NCBI GenBank assembly: GCA_947172415.1
Contig: OX359197.1
Location: 5,333,673 to 5,397,672, forward strand
Reading direction: 5' to 3'
Source: Chondrosia reniformis
Taxonomy: Eukaryota; Porifera; Demospongiae; Chondrillida; Chondrillidae
Length of the DNA: 64,000 bases
Both the position numbers and the translations under genes were made by a program. Below, in pieces: positions 35,738 to 45,619 of the stretch (position 1 is the stretch's first letter; the number at the start of each line of letters is the position of its first letter). The notes under the pieces are model-generated. The model ran no database searches. It was not told the DNA's origin and was given only the letters and a program-made list of their open reading frames with translations.

Positions 35738-36135
35738 ATGAGTTCTGAATCAACGGCCTTGTTAGCGGAAAACAAATCGGGAGAACAAGAGAAGAATTGT
35801 GCTTATGTTTCTCTGATGGCTTTCTCCATTTTCACTCTAATTGCCTGTTTTTGGCCCCTTGGTGCCCTCGGAATCCAATACACAAGAAAAGTTAGCGATT
35901 TAAATTTTTACATTTTTGAAGATTATACTTTTTCTCTTTCAGTTACAAATAGCACCAACCCTCCTTGTTTTTCCTTTTATTACAATAGTCCCATGGGCCA
36001 TATGCCAACCCTCTGTACAGGTGGAAGGCTCTTGCTGTTAATATAGCTGGAGTATTACTTGGAGTTGTAGTACTGGCTGGAGTTATTGTTCTAATTGTTT
36101 ACGAGGTCAAAGATGTTTCAGCAAACTATGCATAA
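35738..36135 (+). CDS. Dispanin / CD225 (IFITM-like) small membrane protein
   Basis: Two exons, 35738-35890 and 35989-36135, join in phase 0 (GTTAGC donor, TTACAATAG acceptor) to give 99 residues. The first hydrophobic segment CAYVSLMAFSIFTLIACFWP runs into LGALGIQYTRK. A polar loop SHGPYANPLYRWKALAVNIA leads to the second hydrophobic segment GVLLGVVVLAGVIVLIVYEV. A cysteine-proline first helix, a conserved loop with basic residues and a second helix is the CD225 plan; vertebrate IFITM proteins of this family restrict membrane fusion. The frame is open upstream to 35651, but ATG 35738 is the first methionine with a family-like N-terminus. A broken duplicate lies at 41914-42439. Confidence 0.8.
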
Positions 36136-36299
36136 CATATATATGTTTAACTTGGCCATCCAATCAATATACAATTGATAGTCTATTCTATACCGGACTG
36201 CTTATTATATGTTACAATAGTTGTCAATCAAACCACGAATTATCACAATCATATTAAAGGGAATATATATGCAAATTAAGGTAGAAATTACTGTATAGG

Positions 36300-36690
36300 A
36301 ATCGAATCACACAGCCATGTGGCCATCTTTCTGTTTGATAGAGTGACAGCCCTCAATGTACATTAATTCTGGTATACAAAGTTAATGTATGGTGAGAGAT
36401 AAAGCAAATTTTAAGTTCCATCAATATTTCAAACTCATTGTACATACTCTATAGGTGTCTGTGAATGCTGACACAAAGTATTAGCTTCATATCTTTCTGT
36501 TTGATAGAATGACAGCCCTCAATGTACAATAATTCCTGGTATACAAAACTTAATGTATAGTGAGAGATAGGGCAAATTTTAATTTCTTTCAAAATTTCAA
36601 AAACTAATCGGACATACTCTATAGGTGTCTGTGAATGCTTACAAAAAGGTTTAGCTTCATATCTCTCCATTTGATAGAGTTACAGAACTA
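36300..36690. repeat. ~170-bp satellite, first block
   Basis: Two to three monomers of about 170 bp. Landmarks are TGTCTGTGAATGCT, TTAGCTTCATATCT, GAGTGACAGCCCTCAATGTA, GGTATACAAAGTTAATGTAT and GAGAGATAGGGCAAAT. Confidence 0.9.
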
Positions 36691-37742
36691 CAATTAATGT
36701 GCTCTTTTTGTTAAAAGAAAATTGCGTAATACTATATATGGCCGACCGTTAGAAGGTATAATAATAATAATATAATAAAGACAGAAATTCCATACTATAT
36801 CTGAAAATCTAGAATACTTTCCAATTTTTTATACATATGGATATGCACTGTGTAGTATTTGATTGTTATTGAAGTACTATCTATCCACATATTTTATATG
36901 GATCTCGAAGTGAAATTTCGTCAATCGACAGCCAACGAAACTCTAAAGAAAAAAAGTTGGACCATACCGAACGCTACCATCCACGACGCTCATAGGCCGG
37001 GATCGGTGGTAACGCTCTGCCGAGTTGAGCTTTGGGTGTCACTTGCGTGAGAAGAACCAGTTCTTCTCGATATGGCCGACTCATATGAATCCTTAAAGAT
37101 ATCAGATGCCAATCCCACATTACGTGGAACCCCCCCGAAATCCGGATTATTGGTGAGCACGTCTCTATGGCACCAACCGATTAGGAGACAGCTTCAGAGT
37201 CTAAGCGCTACCAACCTCTATGGGAACCGCAACCACCATAGAGATGTGTCCAGGTAGGCCTACTATAGAAGGTTTTTCGCTTCTATTTATATGAAGTTTT
37301 GTCCAAAGAAAACGGTTGTGGTTGGGACCTTTTTTAATATATTTCTCGTTATTTCCAGATCAGTGAATTGCTTCAAGCAAGTTTAAAGACATAGGCAGTA
37401 TTAGTGGTTCACCTGAAAACTGGGAAAAGCGACAAAAACCTGTAAGTGTCTTGATGGGCCGAGGAGAACGACTTTTCTGATCCCAATTATTTTCGAGAAA
37501 TCGTCAATTTATTCCACTTTAATTCCAGACCAGTGAATTGTTCCAAGCAATTTTACACGCATACGCAGTATTTTCAATACATCTCAAAACTGTGACAAAT
37601 GGATAAAAGCCTGTATGTGTCTTGGTGGAGGGAGAAGAGCGACTTTTCATGATACAGAAAACTAGATATAGTGCGAGGTCCGATATTTATCGCCTGTACG
37701 ATATTAATGTCTATGATCGATATTTCAACTAAGCCGGTTTTA
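36690..37742. repeat. ~1.06-kb unit, copy 1, inserted in the satellite
   Basis: It is almost identical to 38672-39732. The left part holds a GC-richer stretch with short open frames (DAHRPGSVVTLCRVELWVSL; MADSYESLKISDANPTLRG). The right part holds two ~145-bp direct repeats beginning CCAGA.CAGTGAATTG. A GTAGGC site after CCAG (37252-37258) and CCAG sites before each repeat look like splice signals. I do not recognise the product. It could be a non-autonomous mobile element or a small gene duplicated with the satellite. Confidence 0.7.
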
Positions 37743-38672
37743 TTAGATGTCTGTGAATGCTGACACAAAGATTTAGCTTCATATCTCTAGCTCCATTTGA
37801 TAGAGTGACAGCCCTCAATGTACATTAAATTCTGGTATACAAAGTTAATGTATGGTGAGAGATAGGGCAAATTTTAAGTTTCATCAAAATTCCAAAAACC
37901 CATTGGACATGCTCTATAGATGTCTGTGAATGCTGACACAAAGAATTAGCTTCATATCTCTCCATTTGATAGAGTGACAGCCCTCAAATTACATACATTA
38001 AATTCTGGTATACAAAGTTAATGTATGGTGAGAGATAGGGCAAATATAGGGCAAATATGAACAAAAATTGAAACTTTTTAAACTCTTTGGAAATGTTTCA
38101 TACATGTCTGTAAATGCTGACATCAAGTATTAGCTTCATATGAAAGTGTTTGTTGGAGTCACGACCCTTAATGTACAGAAATATCTGCCATACAAAGTTA
38201 ATGTATAGTGAGAGATAGGGCAAATATGAACAAAAATTGAAAGTTCTAAAACTCTTTGGAAATGTTTCATACATGTCTGTGAATGCTGACATCAAGTATT
38301 AGCTTCATGTGAAAGTGTTTGTTGGAGTCACGACCCTTAATGTACAGAAATATCTGCCATACAAAGTTAATGTATAGTGAGAGATAGGGCAAATATGAAC
38401 AAAAATTGAAACTTCTTAAACTCTTTGGAAATGTTTCATACGTGTCTGTGAATGCTGACATCAAGTATTGGCTTCACATCTTGATGTTTGTTGGAGTTAC
38501 GACCCTTAATGTACAGAAATATCTGCCATACAAAGTTAATGTATGGTGAGAGATAGGGCAAATTTTAAGTTTCTTTAAAATTTCAAAAACTCATTGGGCA
38601 TGTTCTATAGACGTCTATGAATGCTTACAAAAAGGTTTAGCTTCATATCTCTCCATTTGATATAGTTACAGA
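37742..38672. repeat. ~170-bp satellite, second block
   Basis: About five to six monomers. Those at 38100-38465 form a distinct subtype with GAACAAAAATTGAAA.TT and TTGGAGTCACGACCCTTAATG, so the block has an inner higher-order structure. Confidence 0.9.
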
Positions 38673-39732
38673 ACTACAGTTAATGTGCTCTTTTGTTAAA
38701 GAAAATTGCGTAATACTATATATGGCCGACCGTTAGAAGGTATAATAATAATAATATAATAAAGACAGAAATTCCATACTATATCTGAAAATCTAGAATA
38801 CTTTCCAATTTTTTATACATATGGATATGCACTGTGTAGTATTTGATTGTTATTGAAGTACTATCTATCCACATATTTTATATGGATCTCGTTAAAGTGA
38901 AATTTCGTCAATCGACAGCCAACGAAACTCTAAAGAAAAAAAGTTGGACCATACCGAACGCTACCATCCACGACGCTCATAGGCCGGGATCGGTGGTAAC
39001 GCTCTGCCGAGTTGAGCTTTGGGTGTCACTTGCGTGAGAAGAACCAGTTCTTCTCGATATGGCCGACTCATATGAATCCTTAAAGATATCAGATGCCAAT
39101 CCCACATTACGTGGAACCCCCCCGAAATCCGGATTATTGGTGAGCACGTCTCTATGGCACCAACCGATTAGGAGACAGCTTCAGAGTCTAAGCGCTACCA
39201 ACCTCTATGGGAACCGCAACCACCATAGAGATGTGTCCAGGTAGGCCTACTATAGAAGGTTTTTCGCTTCTATTTATATGAAGTTTTGTCCAAAGAAAAC
39301 GGTTGTGGTTGGGACCTTTTTTAATATATTTCTCGTTATTTCCAGATCAGTGAATTGCTTCAAGCAAGTTTAAAGACATAGGCAGTATTAGTGGTTCACC
39401 TGAAAACTGGGAAAAGCGACAAAAATCCTGTAAGTGTCTTGATGGGCCGAGGAGAACGACTTTTCTGATCCCAATTATTTTCGAGAAATCGTCAATTTAT
39501 TCCACTTTAATTCCAGACCAGTGAATCGTTCCAAGCAATTGTACACGCATACGCAGTATTTTCAATACATCTCAAAACTGTGACAAATGGATAAAAGCCT
39601 GTATGTGTCTTAGTGGAGGGAGAAGAGCGACTTTTCATGATACAGAAAACTAGATATAGTGCGAGGTCCGATATTTATCGCCTGTACGATATTAATGTCT
39701 ATGATCGATATTTCAACTAAGCCGGTTTTATT
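38672..39732. repeat. ~1.06-kb unit, copy 2
   Basis: It differs from copy 1 by only a handful of bases (for example AAAGTGAAATTTCG against GAAGTGAAATTTCG near the left, and AAATCCTGTAAG against AAACCTGTAAG). The duplication of unit plus satellite is therefore recent. Confidence 0.85.
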
Positions 39733-40506
39733 AGATGTCTGTGAATGCTGACACAAAGATTTAGCTTCATTTCTCTCAATTTGATGGAGTGACAGCCCTC
39801 AATGTACATTAAATTCTGGTATACAAAGTTAATGTATGGTGAGAGATAGGGCAAAAACCCCATTGGCCATGTTCTATAGACGTCTGTGAATGCTTACAAA
39901 AAGGTTTAGCTTCATATCTCTCCATTTAATAGAGTAACAGCCGTCAATGAACATTAAATTCTGGTATAACAAGTTAATGTATAGTGAGAGATAGGGCAAA
40001 TTTTAAGTTTCTTCAAAATTTCAAAAACCCCATGGGCCATGTTCTATAGATGTCTGTGAATGCTTACAAAAAGGTTTAGCTTCATATCTCTCCATTTGAT
40101 AGAGTGACAGCCCTCAATGTACATTAAATTCTGGTATACAAAGTTAATGTATGGTGAGAGATAGGGCAAATTTTAAGTTCCATCAAATTTTCAAAAACTC
40201 ATTGGACATGCTCTATAGATGTCTGTGAATGCTTACAAAAAGGTTTAGCTTCATATCTCTCCATTTGATAGAGTGACAGCCCTCAATGTACATTAAATTC
40301 TGGTATACAAAGTTAATGTATGGTGAGAGATGGTCAAATTTTAAGTTCCATCAAAATTTCAAAAACTCATTGTACATACTCTATAGGTGTCTGTAGGTGT
40401 CTGTAGGTGTCTGTGAAGGCTGACACAAAGTATGAGATTCATATCTTTCTGTTTGATAGAGTGACAGCCCTCAATGTACATTAAATTCTGGTATACAAAG
40501 TTAATG
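39732..40506. repeat. ~170-bp satellite, third block
   Basis: About four to five monomers, ending abruptly at GTTAATGTG where duplicated kinase intron sequence (TTCCGGCCATATGGTAATTG) begins. A 10-bp GTCTGTAGGT triplication occurs at 40387-40412. Confidence 0.9.
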
Positions 40507-41541
40507 TGTTATTCCGGCCATATGGTAATTGCCTAACTAGATTATTAGCAATAACCACTAATTGACTTATAGAATTTGCCTTATACTCATATTTGATGCA
40601 GTGTTTAATTTTATACGGGATACAAATGATAGATTTGAATTACTTTATGCGTTTGTTGTGTGTTTGCAGGAGTTTTGGTGTACTATTGTGGGAAATAATG
40701 ACTTTGGGGCGTAACCCATACCCTAGTGTTGATAACAGGGACTTACTCGAGCAGATTGAAGAGAAGGGGCTAAGGTTGAGCAAGTCATGATCAAAGACAT
40801 GTCCTGATCCAGTGTAAGTTCACATTTGGGTCGTTTTGTATTTGTATTTTAATTGCTAGTTTATAGAGTTACGTACTTCCTATGTACATGTCTAATTGAA
40901 TTAAGTCTTCACTTTTAGCTTAAGTGATGTAAATAGTGCAGGACAGTGTAGAAGTGTTTGGTTTAATCACAGTTTTGACGTAGTCTCAAGATGTACAGAA
41001 CATGATCCAAAGAAGCGTCCTACTTTTGAAGAAATTTTTGCTCTTTGTGTAAGTAGTCTTATTTGCAGCATTCACATATTTAGTCCTTCATTTTTTTGTT
41101 AAAGATTATAAAATTACTAAATAGCTATGTTTTTATACACTACATTTGAGGTCTAATATCGTATTCCTGATATCTTGTTCATTAGAAACAATTTGAGAAA
41201 GATGCCATAGATGGAAAACTGACTCACAAAGTAATTTCCACTGATAGGCTTTCCTCTGGTGCAACCAGTGACAGTGGAAGCAAGCACGAGTCTGGTTGTT
41301 GTCACTGTTCTAATGGGACCACTACAGAAGTCAGTAGAAGTGAAAGTGGAAATAATGTTGACAGTAAAAGTGGAAACGAGGAAAACAACTCTGGTGACCT
41401 TCGAAATAGTCTACCACTGGCACAGCAGTTGAGTGGAAGTGATACAAGTAACAGTCGACAGGAAGTGACAATAACTGTTCAAGATGGTGAAACAGAAGAA
41501 TTGTGCACACTTCCTCCTCTACAATCCAACACTGTTTCTTC
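40507..41541 (+). pseudogene. Broken duplicate of kinase exons 15-17
   Basis: Collinear with 33977-35010 of the kinase gene at very high identity. Exon 15' (40670-40813) carries a 6-bp insertion, TGATCA, that puts a TGA in frame after SKS. Exon 16' lies near 40973-41048, with a short deletion before its acceptor. Exon 17' runs to 41541, where about 350 bp of the original, including the stop and 3' end, is missing. No upstream kinase exons accompany it, so it cannot make a kinase. The few differences indicate a recent duplication. Confidence 0.9.
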
Positions 41542-41913
41542 ATATGCATGAAGAGAGGGAAGAACACGAAAGAAGCAAATTTGAATTAAACCCATGCAAG
41601 ATATGCATGCGGCTGGTTTAAGCCACAGAACCAATTTCAAAGGTCGTGCAGTTGTAGTGAATCATGATCAGGAGATAAGCTAAAGGAAACTTTGCAAAAG
41701 AAAAACGCGTCTGACTTGCAGAGGAAATAAGATGTTATCAATCGGAACTCAAAGTAGGAGAATGGACTTAATTGACATGTGTACGTACGTACTGTAGATA
41801 TATAGACCTGAAGTATTACTCGGATTACCATGCTCGAGTCTGATTTTACTCGGAAATCACTATCACGTGCACACTACAGCTTAAGGAAAGGGAATACTGC
41901 TGCATCTTTGAAA

Positions 41914-42439
41914 ATGAGCTCTGAATCAACGGCCTTGTTAGCGGAAAACAAAGATTTCGTGTCGGGAGAAGAAGAGAAGAATTGTGCTTATGTATCTCTA
42001 TGGCTTTCTCCATTTTCACTCTAATTGCCTGTTTGCCCTCAGCATCCATTACACAAGAAAAGTTAGCGATTATTTGTGTATTGTACTCGTATAATGTAGG
42101 TTCATCCTTATCCAGGCACCTTGATTGGTACTACGTACACTTGTAATTGAAAGAGAAACAGTATAATCTTCAAACTGTATCAATTTAAAGATAGAGAGGA
42201 GGAGTGTAGTACCAACCACCATTCCTTGTTCATTGGTATGTATATGTCTTCTGGCTTTATCAAGAAATCTTTTTTTCCTTTTATTACAATAGTCCCGTGG
42301 GCCATATGCCAACCCTGTGTACAGGTGGAAAGCTCTTGCTGTTAATATAGCTGGAGTATTACTTGGAGTTGTAGTACTGGCTGGAGTTATTGTTCTAATT
42401 GTTTACGAGGTCAAAGATGTTTCAGCAAACTATGCATAA
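41914..42439 (+). pseudogene. Broken duplicate of the CD225 / IFITM-like gene
   Basis: Copy of 35738-36135. It gains a few codons (KDFV.GEEEKN) after LLAEN, then loses one base in the TATGTATCTCTATGG region. The first hydrophobic segment therefore runs out of frame to a stop, and a further deletion removes FWPLGAL. The second exon (SRGPYANPVYRWKALAVNIA and the second membrane segment) is intact, and the intron is longer than in the parent. An AATAAA at 42550 follows. It is most likely non-functional; an exon-2-only product is conceivable but unsupported. Confidence 0.85.
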
Positions 42440-42885
42440 TTCACCATCCAATCTATATGCACTGATAGTCTATTCTATACCGGACTGCTTATTATGTATA
42501 TACGTATGTTATAATATTTGTCAATCAAACCACGAATTATCACAATCATAATAAAGAGAATATATATATACAAATAAAGGAAGTAATTAATGTATAGGCA
42601 CTTAAACACACAGCGTTGCATTGTGGTGTTCTGCCAACTTAATCATACAAAAGTTTCTCCCTTTAATTTTCTAACAACATGAATTATTGTATGTAATTAG
42701 TGGCTCTATATTTTATGTTGTTACTTAATACATGACTAATTTGAAGTGATCCAAACCACAATCATTCTTAAATATTATGAAGAGGGAAGTAATCATAATG
42801 TAATTACATGAATTTGTGGCCAGATTAATTATTTATACGTATATATCCTGTTATTTAAAGCGGTATTATGGTGAGAGTATATACT
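42440..42885. other. Non-coding spacer
   Basis: The tail of the duplicated block runs to about 42620, followed by AT-rich DNA without recognisable features. Confidence 0.4.
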
Positions 42886-42889
42886 AACC

Positions 42890-44087
42890 TACTGCTATTC
42901 CAGATGTCATGCATGGTGACATTTACATTAAAATCAACAGAGGCAACTACATTAACATCAAATGTCCCAACGTACACCCCCATTTACAGTGTATCTGGCA
43001 ATGCATGACTCAAGATTAATATATAGAATTTCTGACCATGAGGATTAGATTAAGAGAAGAATGGAAGAACTTGTCAGTTGTAATATCTGTGTATCTTACA
43101 TGTTTGTCTTTTGAATACTCAAATAATAATCACTCTCATCATGTTTGGGTCTCCTATATAGTTCTTCTTGCATCAAATTTAACTTGCACTGTGAAATACG
43201 ATTAAAACAATATTAAAAAAGTTTAAAACTAAATACACCATCTCACCATCATAATCAGTAATCGTCACTTCCGAGTTTGTGTTAGATCCAAGTTGTATAT
43301 ATGCCTTTATCAGTTACTTCAGTATCCAATACCAAGTTAAGGGAAGTAGATCTGCCGTGCTGTTCACTGGAGGGTTCTCCAAGATATTATCATCTATTAT
43401 CTCCACAGAAAATGATGATATTATCTGACCAGCAGAAAGGTACTACATAGACCCATGGTACGTAATCCTCACCAGCTATTACATGAGGGTAGAAAGCAAT
43501 AGGAAAGTGCATACACATACCAATCACAATATATTGTGAAGCTTGTACATACATAGGCTCTATATACTTGATGACACCTGTAATTTATGAATTTGTGGCC
43601 AGACTGGTATATCCTGTTATTCAAAGTGGTCTTATGGTGAGAGTACGTACTAACCTACTGCTGTTCCTGATGTCATGGTAACAGTTACATTATAATCAAA
43701 AGAGGTGGGAACAGAGGCAACCACATTAACATCAAATGTCCCAACACCCTCATTTACAGTGTATCTGGTAGACTGAATTGAAACAGTCATAACTGAGAAA
43801 AGGAAGGAATTGCAAGCTAACATTGATAACTGCAACAAAACCTACACAGGACAGAGAATTCAAAATGTAGCTACAGAAACCCTTTAAGTGAGTATATATT
43901 TCTCACCTTCATTATCCTTGATCTAACATTAGGGGTTACCTACTTCAACATCAGGCTCCTTATCTGATGACACAGTAAGAATGAAAGTCTCATCTAACTC
44001 ATCAATATTATCTTCTGCAATTATAATGTCTAGTATCATTAGCAAGGAATGTCACATCCATAGTCACAGAGACAAATTATGTATAAC
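42890..44087 (-). pseudogene. Decayed Calx-beta exons
   Basis: Several minus-strand pieces match exons of the neighbouring Calx-beta genes. 44087-43925 resembles exon 3 of gene D (the IDELDETFILTVSS region). 43800-43650 is a Calx-beta first half with STRYTVNEGVGTFDVNVVA. 43340-43255 matches exon 5 of gene D and still ends TDYDG before GTGAGA. 42990-42890 repeats the first half again. Frames are interrupted and lengths altered, so this is a dead tandem relative lying just downstream of gene D. Confidence 0.7.
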
Positions 44088-44089
44088 TA

Positions 44090-44440
44090 CAGTCGACTCC
44101 ACTTATAATAACGAACTCGCTCATAACGAATTTTGGGTTATAATGAACGATTGAATTTCCTGTCAATTCAAATCCTTCTGTTTAAAACAAACAAATTTCT
44201 ATTATAACGAATGTGTTAACTTATAAATGAAGCATGTGTTCATGTGAACCAAAACGGCTTTATTTATCAATCTTAATTATAAACCGAAGTTACTGGACGA
44301 AGTGGATAAGGGGAAGAAGGAGAAGGGTATTTGTGACTAATTTTCACTTGCAAAGTCCACCCTGAGTAAACTCAACGTTGACTGCTGCACTGATAGGGGG
44401 TGTACATAACAACTTAGTAATACATAATGAGATTCCACTG
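44090..44440. mobile_element. TA-flanked pogo/mariner-type MITE
   Basis: It begins CAGTCGACTCCACTTATAAT and ends GAGATTCCACTG, with TA on both sides (44088-44089 and 44441-44442). ATAACGAACTCGCTCATAACG next to the left end is typical of pogo-type termini. It is 351 bp long and has no ORF. It sits between gene D's end and the decayed Calx-beta exons. Confidence 0.75.
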
Positions 44441-44651
44441 TAACATTTTTACACATGTAAATAATTGCAAAATTATAGCATTCCAAAATTTGTAATAATA
44501 ATAATTCTTTGTCACACAGTTAAGTTCGGGCCAGTATACGTACATAAGAAAATGAAGAATAATAATCCAACATGTTTTATTAAACTAGTATACTGTTTGT
44601 TTGATAACTGTTATCCAGTCAGTTATCCAAAAGTAGAATAGTCTTTTCTTC

Positions 44652-45619
44652 TTAGCCTGGTGATGGTGTACCAGGTTCTGTACAATTTCCAGTATATTTG
44701 GAAAAATCTGGGTTTTCCAAGTAAATGCTGAATAAATCATCAACCCTGTAGTCAGTATATTTTCCTTCAATAACAGAACCATCTTTCTCAACTTCACCTG
44801 CTGGACCTCCATGAATATTACCAGCATATAAACATGGCTTTCGTCTGTAATCCCATAATCGAGGACCCCGGTGTGCCACAAAACTTCTTGTGGTGTTACT
44901 TTCTGGATGAGTGATTGTCACTGTATAAGCATACGGGCTCATTGGCTTATCACCAAATGGTCCATTGTATTTAGTCACAGTCAGTGGAATATTCCAGAAT
45001 TGACCTACATATGGTGGAGAATTTCAAATAAGTATAATGAAAGCAAGAGGTCTGATCACCTAACACTCACCAAGTAGACCATGAGAGGTTGGTCTCAGCC
45101 CATCAGCATAGAGAACTTTGAAATGTAATCCATCATCCCTTGGTTTACAGAGTCTATTCATGTTAACACATGACATCCACATCATTAGTCTGCGAGTAGT
45201 TCCACAATTGGGTACACTGATGATATAAGTGTAATCACTTCCTCGCCTTCTCACATGAATGCCATCATTACTAATACCATTTAAAGGGACTTTAAGACCA
45301 TCAAAGAGAGCCTTACAGCCATCAACATCAAACTCAATATTATGACATTGCCCACTGACTCCATCAGCCGCAATACCAATTTTGGTCATAAAGTTCAAAT
45401 CAGTAGCATTGGGGAGTACACCTTGTTCGTAGAGTGCATTCACAGATGTACAGCCATCAGATATCAGGTTAAAGATTTCACCACTATTTCCATGAACTTC
45501 ATAGCAGAGAGAAGCATCTCTTAGAACTGGATCATCCTCGTAGTCTTCAGGATTAGGCAGTGGAACCTCAAAGAGAGGATCACCTATTATTGTAGCAGTG
45601 CCTCTATCAATTGCTATAT
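44652..45619 (-). CDS. Gene D exons 6-7: VWD/ITIH-C-like module
   Basis: These two exons encode about 300 residues: GDPLFEVPL, a cysteine-containing LCYEVHG core, KIGIAADGVSGQCHNIEFDV, SVPNCGTTRRLMMWMSCV and HGLLGQFWNIP, ending CTEPGTPSPG before TAA at 44654. The paralogous exon in gene C (50974-50528) stops before the HGLLGQFW part. In ITIH heavy chains and VWD domains this region makes a disulphide-bonded beta fold; ligand and role in the sponge are unknown. Confidence 0.75.

Noticed and set aside
40593-40790. A second active kinase gene
   Set aside because: Only exons 15-17 are present, with an in-frame stop and a deleted end; it is a partial duplicate.
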